Shown: positions 16,380-24,637 of the stretch, in pieces
Position numbering within the stretch: position 1 is the first letter of the stretch
Layout: each line of letters opens with the position of its first letter
From: Streptomyces sp. NBC_00259
GTDB lineage: Bacteria; Actinomycetota; Actinomycetes; Streptomycetales; Streptomycetaceae
Length of the DNA: 64,000 nucleotides
Reading direction: 5' to 3'
Assembly: GCF_036181745.1 (NCBI RefSeq)
Contig: NZ_CP108080.1
Coordinates: 2,666,001-2,730,000 of the forward strand
Program-made: the position numbers and the translations under genes
Notes under the pieces: generated by a model
Database searches by the model: none
Seen by the model: only the letters and a program-made list of their open reading frames with translations
Told to the model about the DNA's origin: nothing

Positions 16380-17696
16380 ATGGGCGTCACGGGACCCCCC
16401 GGGCCGGTAATGGACCGGGACGAGGTGGACCGTGCGCTGGCGCGGCTCGGGGAGGAGCACGAGGCGATCGAGACCTCGCTCCTCGCCCTGCAGGACCACG
16501 CGGGCCGCAGGCTCCTGGAGGGCGCGGAGCTGACGGGTGTCACCAAGGACCGCTGGGCCTCCACCGAGCAGGCCATCACCCTGCTGTGGGGCTACTTCGA
16601 CGCGTACGCGGCGGCGTTGCGCTCGGCGCGTGAGCTGCGCGCCCGGCGCCGCTGGCCCAACCGGGACGACCTCGTCGAGCTGACCGACCGGCTGCGCGGC
16701 CCCAGCGTCACCGTCGCCGGCTCCGCCGCCCATCCGGCCCCGTCCGTGACGGGCCCGGCCAGGCTCTCCGAGCGTTTCACGCTGGAGGGCCTGGTCAGCA
16801 GGATGAACACGCTGTACGCACGCTCGCTGGACCTGGTGGTCGCCGCCGACTCGGTGTGGTCGGCACTGCCCGCCCGGATCGATCTGCTCTCCGCGGAGCT
16901 GCAGCGCACCCGTTCGCTGGCCCACTCGGTGGGTGTGCGGCCGGGAGAGCACCCGGCGGGCGACGATCTGGAATCGATCACCCACGAGCTGTCCACGCTG
17001 CGTGCGCAGGTCGTTTCCGACCCGCTGGCGTTCTGGTCGCCCGCGCCGGTCAGTTCGGCGCCCGGAGGCGGCCGTCCCGACACGGACCGCTACGACCGGG
17101 CGGCGCGCGCTCTGGAGGACGTACGCCGTGAGATCGAGGCGGTCCTCGCGGTCCGCCAGGATTCGGAGGAGCGGCTGCTGCGGCTGCGCGACGTGCTCTC
17201 GCGCGCGGACCGCACTCTCACCGAGGCACGTTCCGCGCGGGGTGAAGTGCTCGCGAAGATCGCCGCGTCCGAGGTGCCCGCGGTCAGCGGCCCGCCGACG
17301 GTGCTGCAGGAGCGGCTCGCCACGGCCGCCGAGTACCGCAGGCACGCCCAGTGGCACCGGCTCTCGCCGCTGCTGGAGTCCCTGGAGCGGGAGGCCGAGG
17401 AGGAACTGCTGCGCGCGCGTGAGTCGTTGACGGCGGTGACGGCACCGCTCGCGGTCCGCGCGGAGCTGCGCGGGCGCCTCGACGCGTACAAGGCGAAGGT
17501 CGCCCGGCACGGCATGGCGGAGGACCCGCTGCTGATCGAGCGGTACGACGCGGCCCGCCGGATGCTGTGGAGCGCGCCCTGTGATCTGCGCGCCGCCGAG
17601 CAGGCGGTCCTGCGCTACCAGCGGGCCGCGGGGGAGGTCCTGGTGCCCCGGCAGTCGGGACCCAGGGACAGCACTGGTCACCAGGGGGAATCATGA
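16380..17696 (+). CDS. conserved hypothetical helical protein between glnH-like and pknG
   Basis: ATG at 16380 behind GGAGAGGTG; 438 aa; its TGA overlaps the pknG start (ATGA), so the two are probably co-translated. The sequence is predicted almost entirely alpha-helical with long charged heptad-like runs (about 15-110 and 230-400), no membrane segment and no cysteine pairs. I do not recognise a domain. Its fixed place inside a phosphorylation operon suggests an adaptor or scaffold linking the membrane sensor to the kinase. That is inference. Confidence 0.75.
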   Translation: MGVTGPPGPVMDRDEVDRALARLGEEHEAIETSLLALQDHAGRRLLEGAELTGVTKDRWASTEQAITLLWGYFDAYAAALRSARELRARRRWPNRDDLVELTDRLRGPSVTVAGSAAHPAPSVTGPARLSERFTLEGLVSRMNTLYARSLDLVVAADSVWSALPARIDLLSAELQRTRSLAHSVGVRPGEHPAGDDLESITHELSTLRAQVVSDPLAFWSPAPVSSAPGGGRPDTDRYDRAARALEDVRREIEAVLAVRQDSEERLLRLRDVLSRADRTLTEARSARGEVLAKIAASEVPAVSGPPTVLQERLATAAEYRRHAQWHRLSPLLESLEREAEEELLRARESLTAVTAPLAVRAELRGRLDAYKAKVARHGMAEDPLLIERYDAARRMLWSAPCDLRAAEQAVLRYQRAAGEVLVPRQSGPRDSTGHQGES

Positions 17697-20437
17697 GTGA
17701 CATGGCGAAGTGCAGCCGCCCGGGCTGTGAGGGCTCGTACGAGGACGTCGGCGGCGGCGAGCTGTACTGCGACACCTGCGGGCTGGCGCCCGAGTCCGGG
17801 CGCAAGGAGCCGGCCGCGGCGGCCGCCCCCGGCGCGGGCACCTGTCAACGGCCCGGCTGTGAGGGCTCGTACGAGGACGTCGGCGGCGGCGAGCTGTACT
17901 GCGACACCTGCGGGCTCGCCCCCGTCGTGTCGCCGACCGGCGCGCTGTCGTCGCCGCCGACCGGGCTGACGGCGGGCGGCAAGGGAAGCAACAGCTCGTC
18001 CGCGCGGTCCTCCCGGTCGTCGCGTTCCTCGACGTCGCGGCGGTCCGTGTCGGGGCGGCTGTCCCGTTCGCTGTCCGGCCGCAGTTCAAGCCGCTCGGTC
18101 TCGGTCCGCAGCTCGGGCGCGTCGGCGTCCTCGTCGGGGCGGAACCGGCTGGGCGCGGGCCTGGTCACCGTCCCGGACGTGCCGCGCCCCGATCCCCGGT
18201 CCGCGGTCATGGCGAACCCTGAGGTCCCCGAGCGCAAGCGGTTCTGCAGCCGCAGCGACTGCGGAGCGCCCGTGGGACGTGCCCGCGGCGACCGGCCCGG
18301 GCGTACAGAGGGGTTCTGCACCAAGTGCGGCCACCCGTACTCCTTCGTGCCGAAGCTGCGCGAGGGCGACATCGTCCACGGGCAGTACGAGGTGATCGGC
18401 TGTCTGGCGCACGGCGGCCTCGGCTGGATCTATCTCGCCATCGACCGGGCGGTGTCCGACCGCTGGGTGGTCCTCAAGGGCCTCCTCGACACGGGTGACC
18501 AGGACGCGATGGCCGCGGCCATCTCGGAGCGCCGCTTCCTCGCGGAGATCGAGCACTCCAACATCGTCCGCATCTACAACTTCGTCGAGCACCTCGACCA
18601 GCGGACCGGCTCCATGGACGGCTACATCGTCATGGAGTACGTGGGCGGCAAGGCCCTCAAGGAGATCGCCAACGAACGGCGCGCTCCCGACGGCAAGCGG
18701 GACCCGCTGCCGGTCGAGCAGGCCTGTGCGTACGGGATCGAGGCGCTGGAGGCGCTCGGGCATCTGCACAGCCGGAATCTGCTGTACTGCGACTTCAAGG
18801 TCGACAACGCGATCCAGACCGAGGACCAGCTCAAGCTCATCGACATGGGCGCGGTGCGCAGGATGGACGACGACGAGTCGGCGATCTACGGCACCGTCGG
18901 GTACCAGGCACCGGAGGTCGCGGAGGTCGGCCCCTCGGTCGCCTCCGACCTCTACACGGTGGCGCGCACGCTGGCGGTGCTGACGTTCGACTTCCAGGGG
19001 TACACGAACGTGTTCGTGGACTCCCTGCCCGACCCGGACCACATCGAGGTGTTCCGGACCTACGAGTCGTTCTACCGGCTCCTCGTCCGCGCGACCGACC
19101 CGGACCCGGCGCGCCGCTTCGCCTCCGCGCAGGAGATGGCCGACCAGCTGACGGGCGTCCTCAGAGAGGTCGTCGCCCTCCAGTCCGGCCGCCCGCGCCC
19201 GTCGCTGTCGACACTCTTCGGCCCGGAGCTGCGCGTCACGGACACGGAGCTCTTCGCCGAACTGCGGGGCGAGGTCTCGGCCCTGGGCACCCGCCGGCCC
19301 GTGCGCCGCGTCCGCGGCGGTGCCGCCCGGCAGGCGGGCGGCGCCCCGCTCACCGGCACGGCGACCGGAATCCTCGGCGGGACCGACGGGTCGGCCCCCG
19401 GCGCCGCTTCCGGCGCGTGGCCGGGGTACGCGTACGCGCAGACGCCGGCCGCGCTGCCCTCGCCGCGCGGGGAGCTGACGGCGCCGCAGCTGCCGCCGGG
19501 CGGGGAGCCGCGGCTCGCGGCGCTGGACGTGCGGGCGACCGCACTGGCGCTCCCGGTGCCGCGGGTCGACCCGAACGACCCGAACGCGGGCTTCCTCGCC
19601 GGTCTGCTGGCCTCCGCGCCGGCCGAGCTGATCGCCGCGCTGCACGGCGCCCCCGCCGGCTCCGTGGAGCTGCGGCTGCGTGAGCTGCGCGCCCGGCTGG
19701 AGATGGGCGAGCTCACGTCCGCGACGACCTCCCTGGCGGATCTGGAGGCGCGTCACCCCGACGACTGGCGGATCGTCTGGTACCGCGGCATCGCCTCGCT
19801 CGCGACCGGCGACGACGAGACGGCCGCGCTGTCCTTCGACGCGATCTACGACGCCTTCCCGGGCGAGGCCGCCCCGAAGCTGGCGCTCGCCGTGTGCGCC
19901 GAGGTACTGGGCCAGTTGGACAACGCCGCGGAGTACTACCGCCTGGTGTGGGCCACCGACCCGAGCTATGTGAGCGCCGCGTTCGGCCTGGCCCGGGTCC
20001 AGCTCGCCGCGGGCGACCGCGTCAAAGCCGTGCGTACGCTGGAGTCCGTGCCGGAGGCGTCCATCCACTACACGGCCGCGCGGGTCGCCGCGGTCCGTGC
20101 GCGGCTGCGCCGACGCGCCGCGCACGATCCGCTGATCGACGATCTGACGGCCGCGGCCGCCCAGGTCACCGCCCTGGACGCGCTCGGCCTGGACGCCGTG
20201 CGCCGCGAGCGGTTGTCCACGGAGGTTCTGGGTACGGCCCTGGACTGGGTACTCTCCGGCAGTGCCGGGGCCCGGCCGGGGAGCACTGCCCTGCTCGGCA
20301 GCGAACTGGACGAGCGCGGACTGCGGTTCGGTCTTGAGCGTTCGTTCCGGGTGCTCGCCCGCCTCGCCCGGCACGGTGAGGAACGGATCGAACTGGTGGA
20401 GCGGGCCAACCGCTACCGCCCCCGGACGTGGGTGTGA
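17693..20437 (+). CDS. pknG: PknG-like serine/threonine protein kinase with extra N-terminal zinc ribbons
   Basis: 914 aa; ATG at 17693 after GGGGGAA, overlapping the previous stop. Order: two near-identical zinc ribbons (Cys7/12/26/29 and Cys51/56/70/73) and a Ser/Arg-rich linker (about 95-150). Then come a rubredoxin-like domain (Cys185/190/209/212), a kinase domain (about 228-490), a Pro/Gly-rich linker and TPR repeats (about 650-860). The rubredoxin-kinase-TPR order is the PknG signature. Catalytic residues are intact: Lys262, Asp367 in YCDFKVDNAIQ, and DMG (Asp384) in place of DFG. Mycobacterial PknG phosphorylates the FHA protein GarA to control glutamate metabolism; an FHA protein is three genes downstream here. 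The duplicated N-terminal ribbons are additional to the mycobacterial protein. Confidence 0.92.
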   Translation: MSDMAKCSRPGCEGSYEDVGGGELYCDTCGLAPESGRKEPAAAAAPGAGTCQRPGCEGSYEDVGGGELYCDTCGLAPVVSPTGALSSPPTGLTAGGKGSNSSSARSSRSSRSSTSRRSVSGRLSRSLSGRSSSRSVSVRSSGASASSSGRNRLGAGLVTVPDVPRPDPRSAVMANPEVPERKRFCSRSDCGAPVGRARGDRPGRTEGFCTKCGHPYSFVPKLREGDIVHGQYEVIGCLAHGGLGWIYLAIDRAVSDRWVVLKGLLDTGDQDAMAAAISERRFLAEIEHSNIVRIYNFVEHLDQRTGSMDGYIVMEYVGGKALKEIANERRAPDGKRDPLPVEQACAYGIEALEALGHLHSRNLLYCDFKVDNAIQTEDQLKLIDMGAVRRMDDDESAIYGTVGYQAPEVAEVGPSVASDLYTVARTLAVLTFDFQGYTNVFVDSLPDPDHIEVFRTYESFYRLLVRATDPDPARRFASAQEMADQLTGVLREVVALQSGRPRPSLSTLFGPELRVTDTELFAELRGEVSALGTRRPVRRVRGGAARQAGGAPLTGTATGILGGTDGSAPGAASGAWPGYAYAQTPAALPSPRGELTAPQLPPGGEPRLAALDVRATALALPVPRVDPNDPNAGFLAGLLASAPAELIAALHGAPAGSVELRLRELRARLEMGELTSATTSLADLEARHPDDWRIVWYRGIASLATGDDETAALSFDAIYDAFPGEAAPKLALAVCAEVLGQLDNAAEYYRLVWATDPSYVSAAFGLARVQLAAGDRVKAVRTLESVPEASIHYTAARVAAVRARLRRRAAHDPLIDDLTAAAAQVTALDALGLDAVRRERLSTEVLGTALDWVLSGSAGARPGSTALLGSELDERGLRFGLERSFRVLARLARHGEERIELVERANRYRPRTWV
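17723..17916 (+). repeat. 62-bp exact direct duplication in pknG
   Basis: Bases 17723-17784 and 17855-17916 are identical, including all wobble positions, with a 132-bp (44-codon) period. They encode the two zinc ribbons. Identity at silent sites points to recent duplication or ongoing gene conversion. Confidence 0.95.
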
Positions 20438-20522
20438 TGCTGTGCTGTCCCGGGGACCAAGCCCCGGACCTCCGGCGGAAGGACCGAGGCGCGCCCGGCA
20501 TGTCAAGGCGAGGTGAAAGCGA

Positions 20523-21857
20523 ATGACGCCACAGATGCCCCAGTTGTCGGCCTGCCCCGGTTGCAAGGAACCGCTCGAGTCCGGCGACCTGTTCTGCGGT
20601 GCGTGCGGGTACGACCTGTCCGCCGTACCAGCGCCGCCGACGGACCACCCCACGATCGCGATGGGCGGGCCGGTCGACTGGCCCGAGGCCCCCGAGGCGG
20701 GCGGCTCGGGCCTGCCGGCGCCGGCGCAGCGGCCCGGCGAGGTGCCGGGCACCGACTCGGGCGGCCGTGAACTGCCCGCGACCGCGGTCCGCTTCGACGG
20801 TCCGGACGCGCAGACCGGCCCTGCCGCGGTGCCGGGCCGGGCGGCACCCGTCGGCTCGGGGGACTTCGAGCTGGCCGCGCCCGACCCCCGTGCCTCCGGG
20901 CACGCGGGAGGGCACGCCGCCACACCCCCGGCCGGCACGAAGCTCTGTGTCGCCTGTCGCGCGGGCCATGTCGACCCCGACGGCTACTGCGAGAACTGCG
21001 GACACGCCCAGCCGCGCGAGCGCGACCACATGGAGCAGGAGCTGGGCTCGGTCGCCGCGGTCAGCGACCGGGGCCTGCGGCACCACCGCAACGAGGACTC
21101 GTTCGCCGTGTCGTCGACGGCGCTGCCCGACGGCTCCCCGGCGGTCATCGCCATCGTCTGTGACGGCGTGTCCTCGGCCACCCGTCCCGACGACGCCTCC
21201 TCGGCCGCGGCGAGTTCGGCCAACGAGGCGCTCCTGGCGGCGCTGCCCAGCGGTACGCATCCGCAGCAGGCGATGCACGAGGCGATCCTCGCCGCGGCCT
21301 CCGCGGTCAACTCGCTGGCGGCCGAGCCGGGCCAGGCCATGGAGCACGATCCGCACCGGCATCAGAACGCCCCGGCGTGCACGCTGGTGGGTGCGATCGT
21401 GGCGGCCGGTCTGCTGGTGGTGGGCTGGGTCGGCGACAGCCGGGCGTACTGGGTCCCCGACGACCGCAGCGGCCCGCCCGCCCGGCTCACCGAGGACGAC
21501 TCATGGGCCGCGCAGATGGTCGCCGCGGGCCTGATGAGCGAGGCCGAGGCCTACGCGGACGAGCGGGCCCACGCCATCACCGGCTGGCTCGGCGCCGACG
21601 CGTACGAACTGGAGCCGCACACCGCGTCCTTCAAACCGGACCGGCCCGGTGTGGTCGTGGTCTGCACGGACGGCCTGTGGAACTACGCGGAGGCGCCGGA
21701 GGACATGGCGCAGGTCCTGCCGCAGGACGCGGCCGGACGGCCGCTGCACGGGGCGCAGGTCCTGGTCGGTCATGCGCTCGACGGCGGCGGCCACGACAAC
21801 GTAACAGTGGCCGTGCTCCCGTTCGCCGTGCCGCGGCAAGGGGCAGGATCGGCCTGA
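20523..21857 (+). CDS. PP2C-family Ser/Thr phosphatase with two zinc ribbons
   Basis: ATG at 20523 behind GAGGTGA, 85 bp after pknG; 444 aa. A first zinc ribbon (Cys11/14/25/28: CPGCKE...CGACG) is followed by a Pro/Gly-rich linker and a second ribbon (CVACRAGHVDPDGYCENCG, about 140-158). The PP2C domain spans about 175-435. Metal-binding motifs are all present: RNEDSF, CDGVSS, GDSRAY, CTDGLWN and GGHDNVTVAV. It should dephosphorylate targets of the neighbouring PknG-like kinase, giving a reversible switch. The ribbons resemble those in the kinase and in the FHA protein downstream. Confidence 0.92.
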   Translation: MTPQMPQLSACPGCKEPLESGDLFCGACGYDLSAVPAPPTDHPTIAMGGPVDWPEAPEAGGSGLPAPAQRPGEVPGTDSGGRELPATAVRFDGPDAQTGPAAVPGRAAPVGSGDFELAAPDPRASGHAGGHAATPPAGTKLCVACRAGHVDPDGYCENCGHAQPRERDHMEQELGSVAAVSDRGLRHHRNEDSFAVSSTALPDGSPAVIAIVCDGVSSATRPDDASSAAASSANEALLAALPSGTHPQQAMHEAILAAASAVNSLAAEPGQAMEHDPHRHQNAPACTLVGAIVAAGLLVVGWVGDSRAYWVPDDRSGPPARLTEDDSWAAQMVAAGLMSEAEAYADERAHAITGWLGADAYELEPHTASFKPDRPGVVVVCTDGLWNYAEAPEDMAQVLPQDAAGRPLHGAQVLVGHALDGGGHDNVTVAVLPFAVPRQGAGSA

Positions 21858-21946
21858 AGAAGGCCTCGCCTCCAGTCCTGCGCGTCCGTTCGGCACCCTT
21901 TTCCTCACGTCTGCCTGTCAAGCGGAGCCTCAAGGAGCCAGTCCAG

Positions 21947-23305
21947 ATGGCCAATTTCTCGAAGTCGAACGTGCCGCAGTTCTCCGTCGAGGTGTACCAG
22001 AACGAGTTCCTGCCGGAAGGCGGGCGCGAAGTGAACGCGATCGTCACCGTCACCTCCACCGGCGGAGGCACCAACGGTCGCGCCCCTACCTCCGGAACCG
22101 CCTCCTCCCCTTCGTCGATACCGGGGCAGCGCACGGACGCCGCTGTAGTGATCATGGTCGACTGCTCGGGCTCGATGGACTATCCGCCGACGAAGATGCG
22201 CAACGCGCGCGATGCCACGGCCGCCGCCATCGACACCCTGCGCGACGGCACGGCCTTCGCGGTGATCGCGGGTACGCATGTGGCCGCGGAGGTCTATCCG
22301 GGCGGTGGCCGGCTGGCGACCGCCGATCCCTCGACGCGGGGGCAGGCCAAGGAGGCGCTGCGCCGGCTGAGCGCGGGCGGCGGCACCGCGATCGGCACCT
22401 GGCTGCGCCTGGCCGACCGGCTGCTGGGCTCCGCCGACGTCACCATCCGGCACGGCATTCTGCTCACCGACGGCCGTAACGAGCACGAGTCGCCGGAGGA
22501 TCTGCGGGCCGCCCTCGACGCGTGCGCGGGCCGTTTCACCTGCGACGCCCGCGGTGTGGGCACCGACTGGGAGGTCAAGGAGGTCACGGGCATCGCCTCC
22601 GCGCTCCTGGGCACGGCCGACATCGTCGCCGATCCGTCCGGCCTCGCCGCGGACTTCACGCGGATGATGGAGAACGCGATGGGCAAGGAGATCGCGGATG
22701 TCGCGTTGCGGCTGTGGACGCCCGTCGGCGTGGAAATCACGTTCGTGAAGCAGGTGGCGCCGACGGTCGAGGAACTGACCGGCCGGCGCACGGAGGCGAG
22801 CCCGCGCGCCGGGGACTATCCGACCGGTTCATGGGGCGACGAGTCCCGTGACTACCACGTGAGCGTGCAGGTGCCCCAGGCAGCCATCGGCCAGGAGATG
22901 CTGGCGGCCCGGGTCTCGCTGGTCCTTCCCGACCCGGCGGGCGGCACCCCGCAGACGCTCTCCCAGGGTCTGGTCCGGGCGGTGTGGACGGATGACATGG
23001 CGGCGTCGACGTCCATCAACCCCCAGGTCGCCCACTACACGGGTCAGGCCGAACTGGCGCACGTCATCCAACAGGGGCTCGATGCCCGCAAGTCGGGAGA
23101 TTTCGACGGCGCCACGGCGAAACTGGGCCGGGCCGTGCAACTGGCGGCGGCCTCCGGAAACGAGGACACTGCGAAGCTGCTGGCGAAGGTGGTGGACGTC
23201 GTCGATGCGGCGACAGGTACTGTGCGGCTGAAGGCAAGGGTCGCGGAAGCGGACGAGATGACGCTCGAAACGCGCTCCACCAAGACAGTTCGCGTGAAGA
23301 AGTAA
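21947..23305 (+). CDS. VWA-domain protein of the pknG-PP2C-FHA block
   Basis: ATG at 21947 with AAGGAG nine bases upstream; 452 aa. No signal peptide, so it is probably cytoplasmic. A beta-rich N-terminal region precedes the von Willebrand A domain (about 65-235) with an intact MIDAS motif DCSGSM (Asp72). A beta-sandwich region and a helical C-terminus (about 365-450) follow. VWA domains bind partner proteins through a chelated Mg2+. Proteins of this kind occur with PP2C and kinase genes in several bacterial stress and secretion loci. Likely a regulated assembly factor or kinase substrate; partner unknown. Confidence 0.85.
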   Translation: MANFSKSNVPQFSVEVYQNEFLPEGGREVNAIVTVTSTGGGTNGRAPTSGTASSPSSIPGQRTDAAVVIMVDCSGSMDYPPTKMRNARDATAAAIDTLRDGTAFAVIAGTHVAAEVYPGGGRLATADPSTRGQAKEALRRLSAGGGTAIGTWLRLADRLLGSADVTIRHGILLTDGRNEHESPEDLRAALDACAGRFTCDARGVGTDWEVKEVTGIASALLGTADIVADPSGLAADFTRMMENAMGKEIADVALRLWTPVGVEITFVKQVAPTVEELTGRRTEASPRAGDYPTGSWGDESRDYHVSVQVPQAAIGQEMLAARVSLVLPDPAGGTPQTLSQGLVRAVWTDDMAASTSINPQVAHYTGQAELAHVIQQGLDARKSGDFDGATAKLGRAVQLAAASGNEDTAKLLAKVVDVVDAATGTVRLKARVAEADEMTLETRSTKTVRVKK

Positions 23306-23387
23306 GTCACGCGGCGGTCACAAGCAGTCAGGAAAGCACAACGTGTCCGGCTCGCCGGCCGGACGAAGGAGAGGGGGAAGCGCCGAC

Positions 23388-24590
23388 ATGCCGACCTGCC
23401 CGAACGGACACCAGTCGGGTTCCGACGACTGGTGCGAGGTCTGCGGCCATCGCATGGCCGGGGCGGGGGCTCCGGCGGGCGCGGTTCCGCCGCCTCCTCC
23501 CCCGCCGCCCGGATACGGCCACCCGGGCCCGGGCGGCCCCGACGCCACGGCCCAGGCGGAGCTGTGCCCGCAGTGCCGTACGCCGCGCGAGCCGATGGCG
23601 CCGTTCTGCGAAGAGTGCCGCTGGAACTTCCTCACCAACACGGCGACGTCGTACACCCCCCTCGCCCCGCCCGGACGACCGGGCCCCGGAGGTCCCGGCG
23701 GCCAGGTGCCCGGGCTGAATCTGCCGCCCGGATTCCAGGCCCAGCAGCCTCCGCGCCCGCCGGACCCGTACGAGTACCAGGGCTCACGGCCCTCGCAGAT
23801 GAACCGGCCCGCCGAGCCGCTGACCGGCGAAGCGTCCGCGCCGCGTCCTCCGCAGCCCGGCCCGCCGGCACCGCCCGCGTTCCCGCAGCCGGGCCCGCCC
23901 GGCCCGCCGGAGTTCCCGCAGCAGCACGGGCAGCCCGGCCAGCCCGGTCCGTCCGGCCCGCCGGAGTTCAGCCGGCCCGGTCCGCCCGCGCAGCAGCAGG
24001 GATTCCCGCCCGGGCCGCCGGCGCCGCCCGGATTCCCACAGGCCGTGCCGGCACCGTCGCAGCGGCAGCAACAGCCCCCGCAGTCGCAGGGAGGCGGGGA
24101 CGACTGGATGCTGCCGCCACCCTCGCAGCAGCAGTCCCCGCAGCGGCCCACGCCGCCGCAGCCGCAGGCGCCGTACCAGCCCCCCGCCGGCTGGACGGCG
24201 GTCATCGCGCCCGACCGCGAGTACTTCATGGCGATGATGCAGCGCAGCGGCCCCGAGGCGGCCGGGCTGAACCTGCCCGCGTACTCCCCGGAGCAGCAGC
24301 TCCAGCTCTCCGGCAACCAGGTCACCATCGGGCGTCGCCGGCACTCCACCGGAGAGTCGCCCGACATCGACCTGTCGGTTCCGCCGGAGGACCCGGGCGT
24401 CTCGCACCAGCACGCGGTCCTGGTCCAGCAGCCGGACGGCTCCTGGGCCGTGGTCGACCAGAACTCCACGAACGGCACGACGGTGAACGGCGGGGAGGAC
24501 CCGATCCAGCCCTACGTCCCCGTCCCGCTGATGGACGGCGACCGGGTGCATGTGGGCGCCTGGACGACGATCACCATCCGTCGCGGCTGA
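23388..24590 (+). CDS. zinc-ribbon/FHA-domain protein
   Basis: I chose the ATG at 23388 (GGGGGAAG upstream; an open GTG at 23343 lies before the ribosome site); 400 aa. Two N-terminal zinc ribbons (CPNGHQSGSDDWCEVCG at 4-20; CPQCRTPREPMAPFCEECRW at about 64-83) are followed by a Pro/Gln-rich linker of about 190 residues and a C-terminal FHA domain (about 305-400). Key phosphothreonine-binding elements are visible: IGRRR, SHQHA and NSTNGT. In mycobacteria the FHA protein GarA is the substrate of PknG and inhibits enzymes of glutamate metabolism. This protein occupies the equivalent place but has a different N-terminus. Confidence 0.9.
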   Translation: MPTCPNGHQSGSDDWCEVCGHRMAGAGAPAGAVPPPPPPPPGYGHPGPGGPDATAQAELCPQCRTPREPMAPFCEECRWNFLTNTATSYTPLAPPGRPGPGGPGGQVPGLNLPPGFQAQQPPRPPDPYEYQGSRPSQMNRPAEPLTGEASAPRPPQPGPPAPPAFPQPGPPGPPEFPQQHGQPGQPGPSGPPEFSRPGPPAQQQGFPPGPPAPPGFPQAVPAPSQRQQQPPQSQGGGDDWMLPPPSQQQSPQRPTPPQPQAPYQPPAGWTAVIAPDREYFMAMMQRSGPEAAGLNLPAYSPEQQLQLSGNQVTIGRRRHSTGESPDIDLSVPPEDPGVSHQHAVLVQQPDGSWAVVDQNSTNGTTVNGGEDPIQPYVPVPLMDGDRVHVGAWTTITIRRG

Positions 24591-24595
24591 CGATC

Positions 24596-24637
24596 ACCGT
24601 CGACGGCGGCCGGCACTCGTCGTCCGCCGCCGACGGT
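24596..24637. terminator. bidirectional hairpin between convergent genes
   Basis: ACCGTCGACGGCGG (24596-24609) pairs with CCGCCGCCGACGGT (24624-24637) with one mismatch over 14 bp. It sits between the FHA gene and the convergent methyltransferase gene. There is no U-run, so function is inferred from position. Confidence 0.55.
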
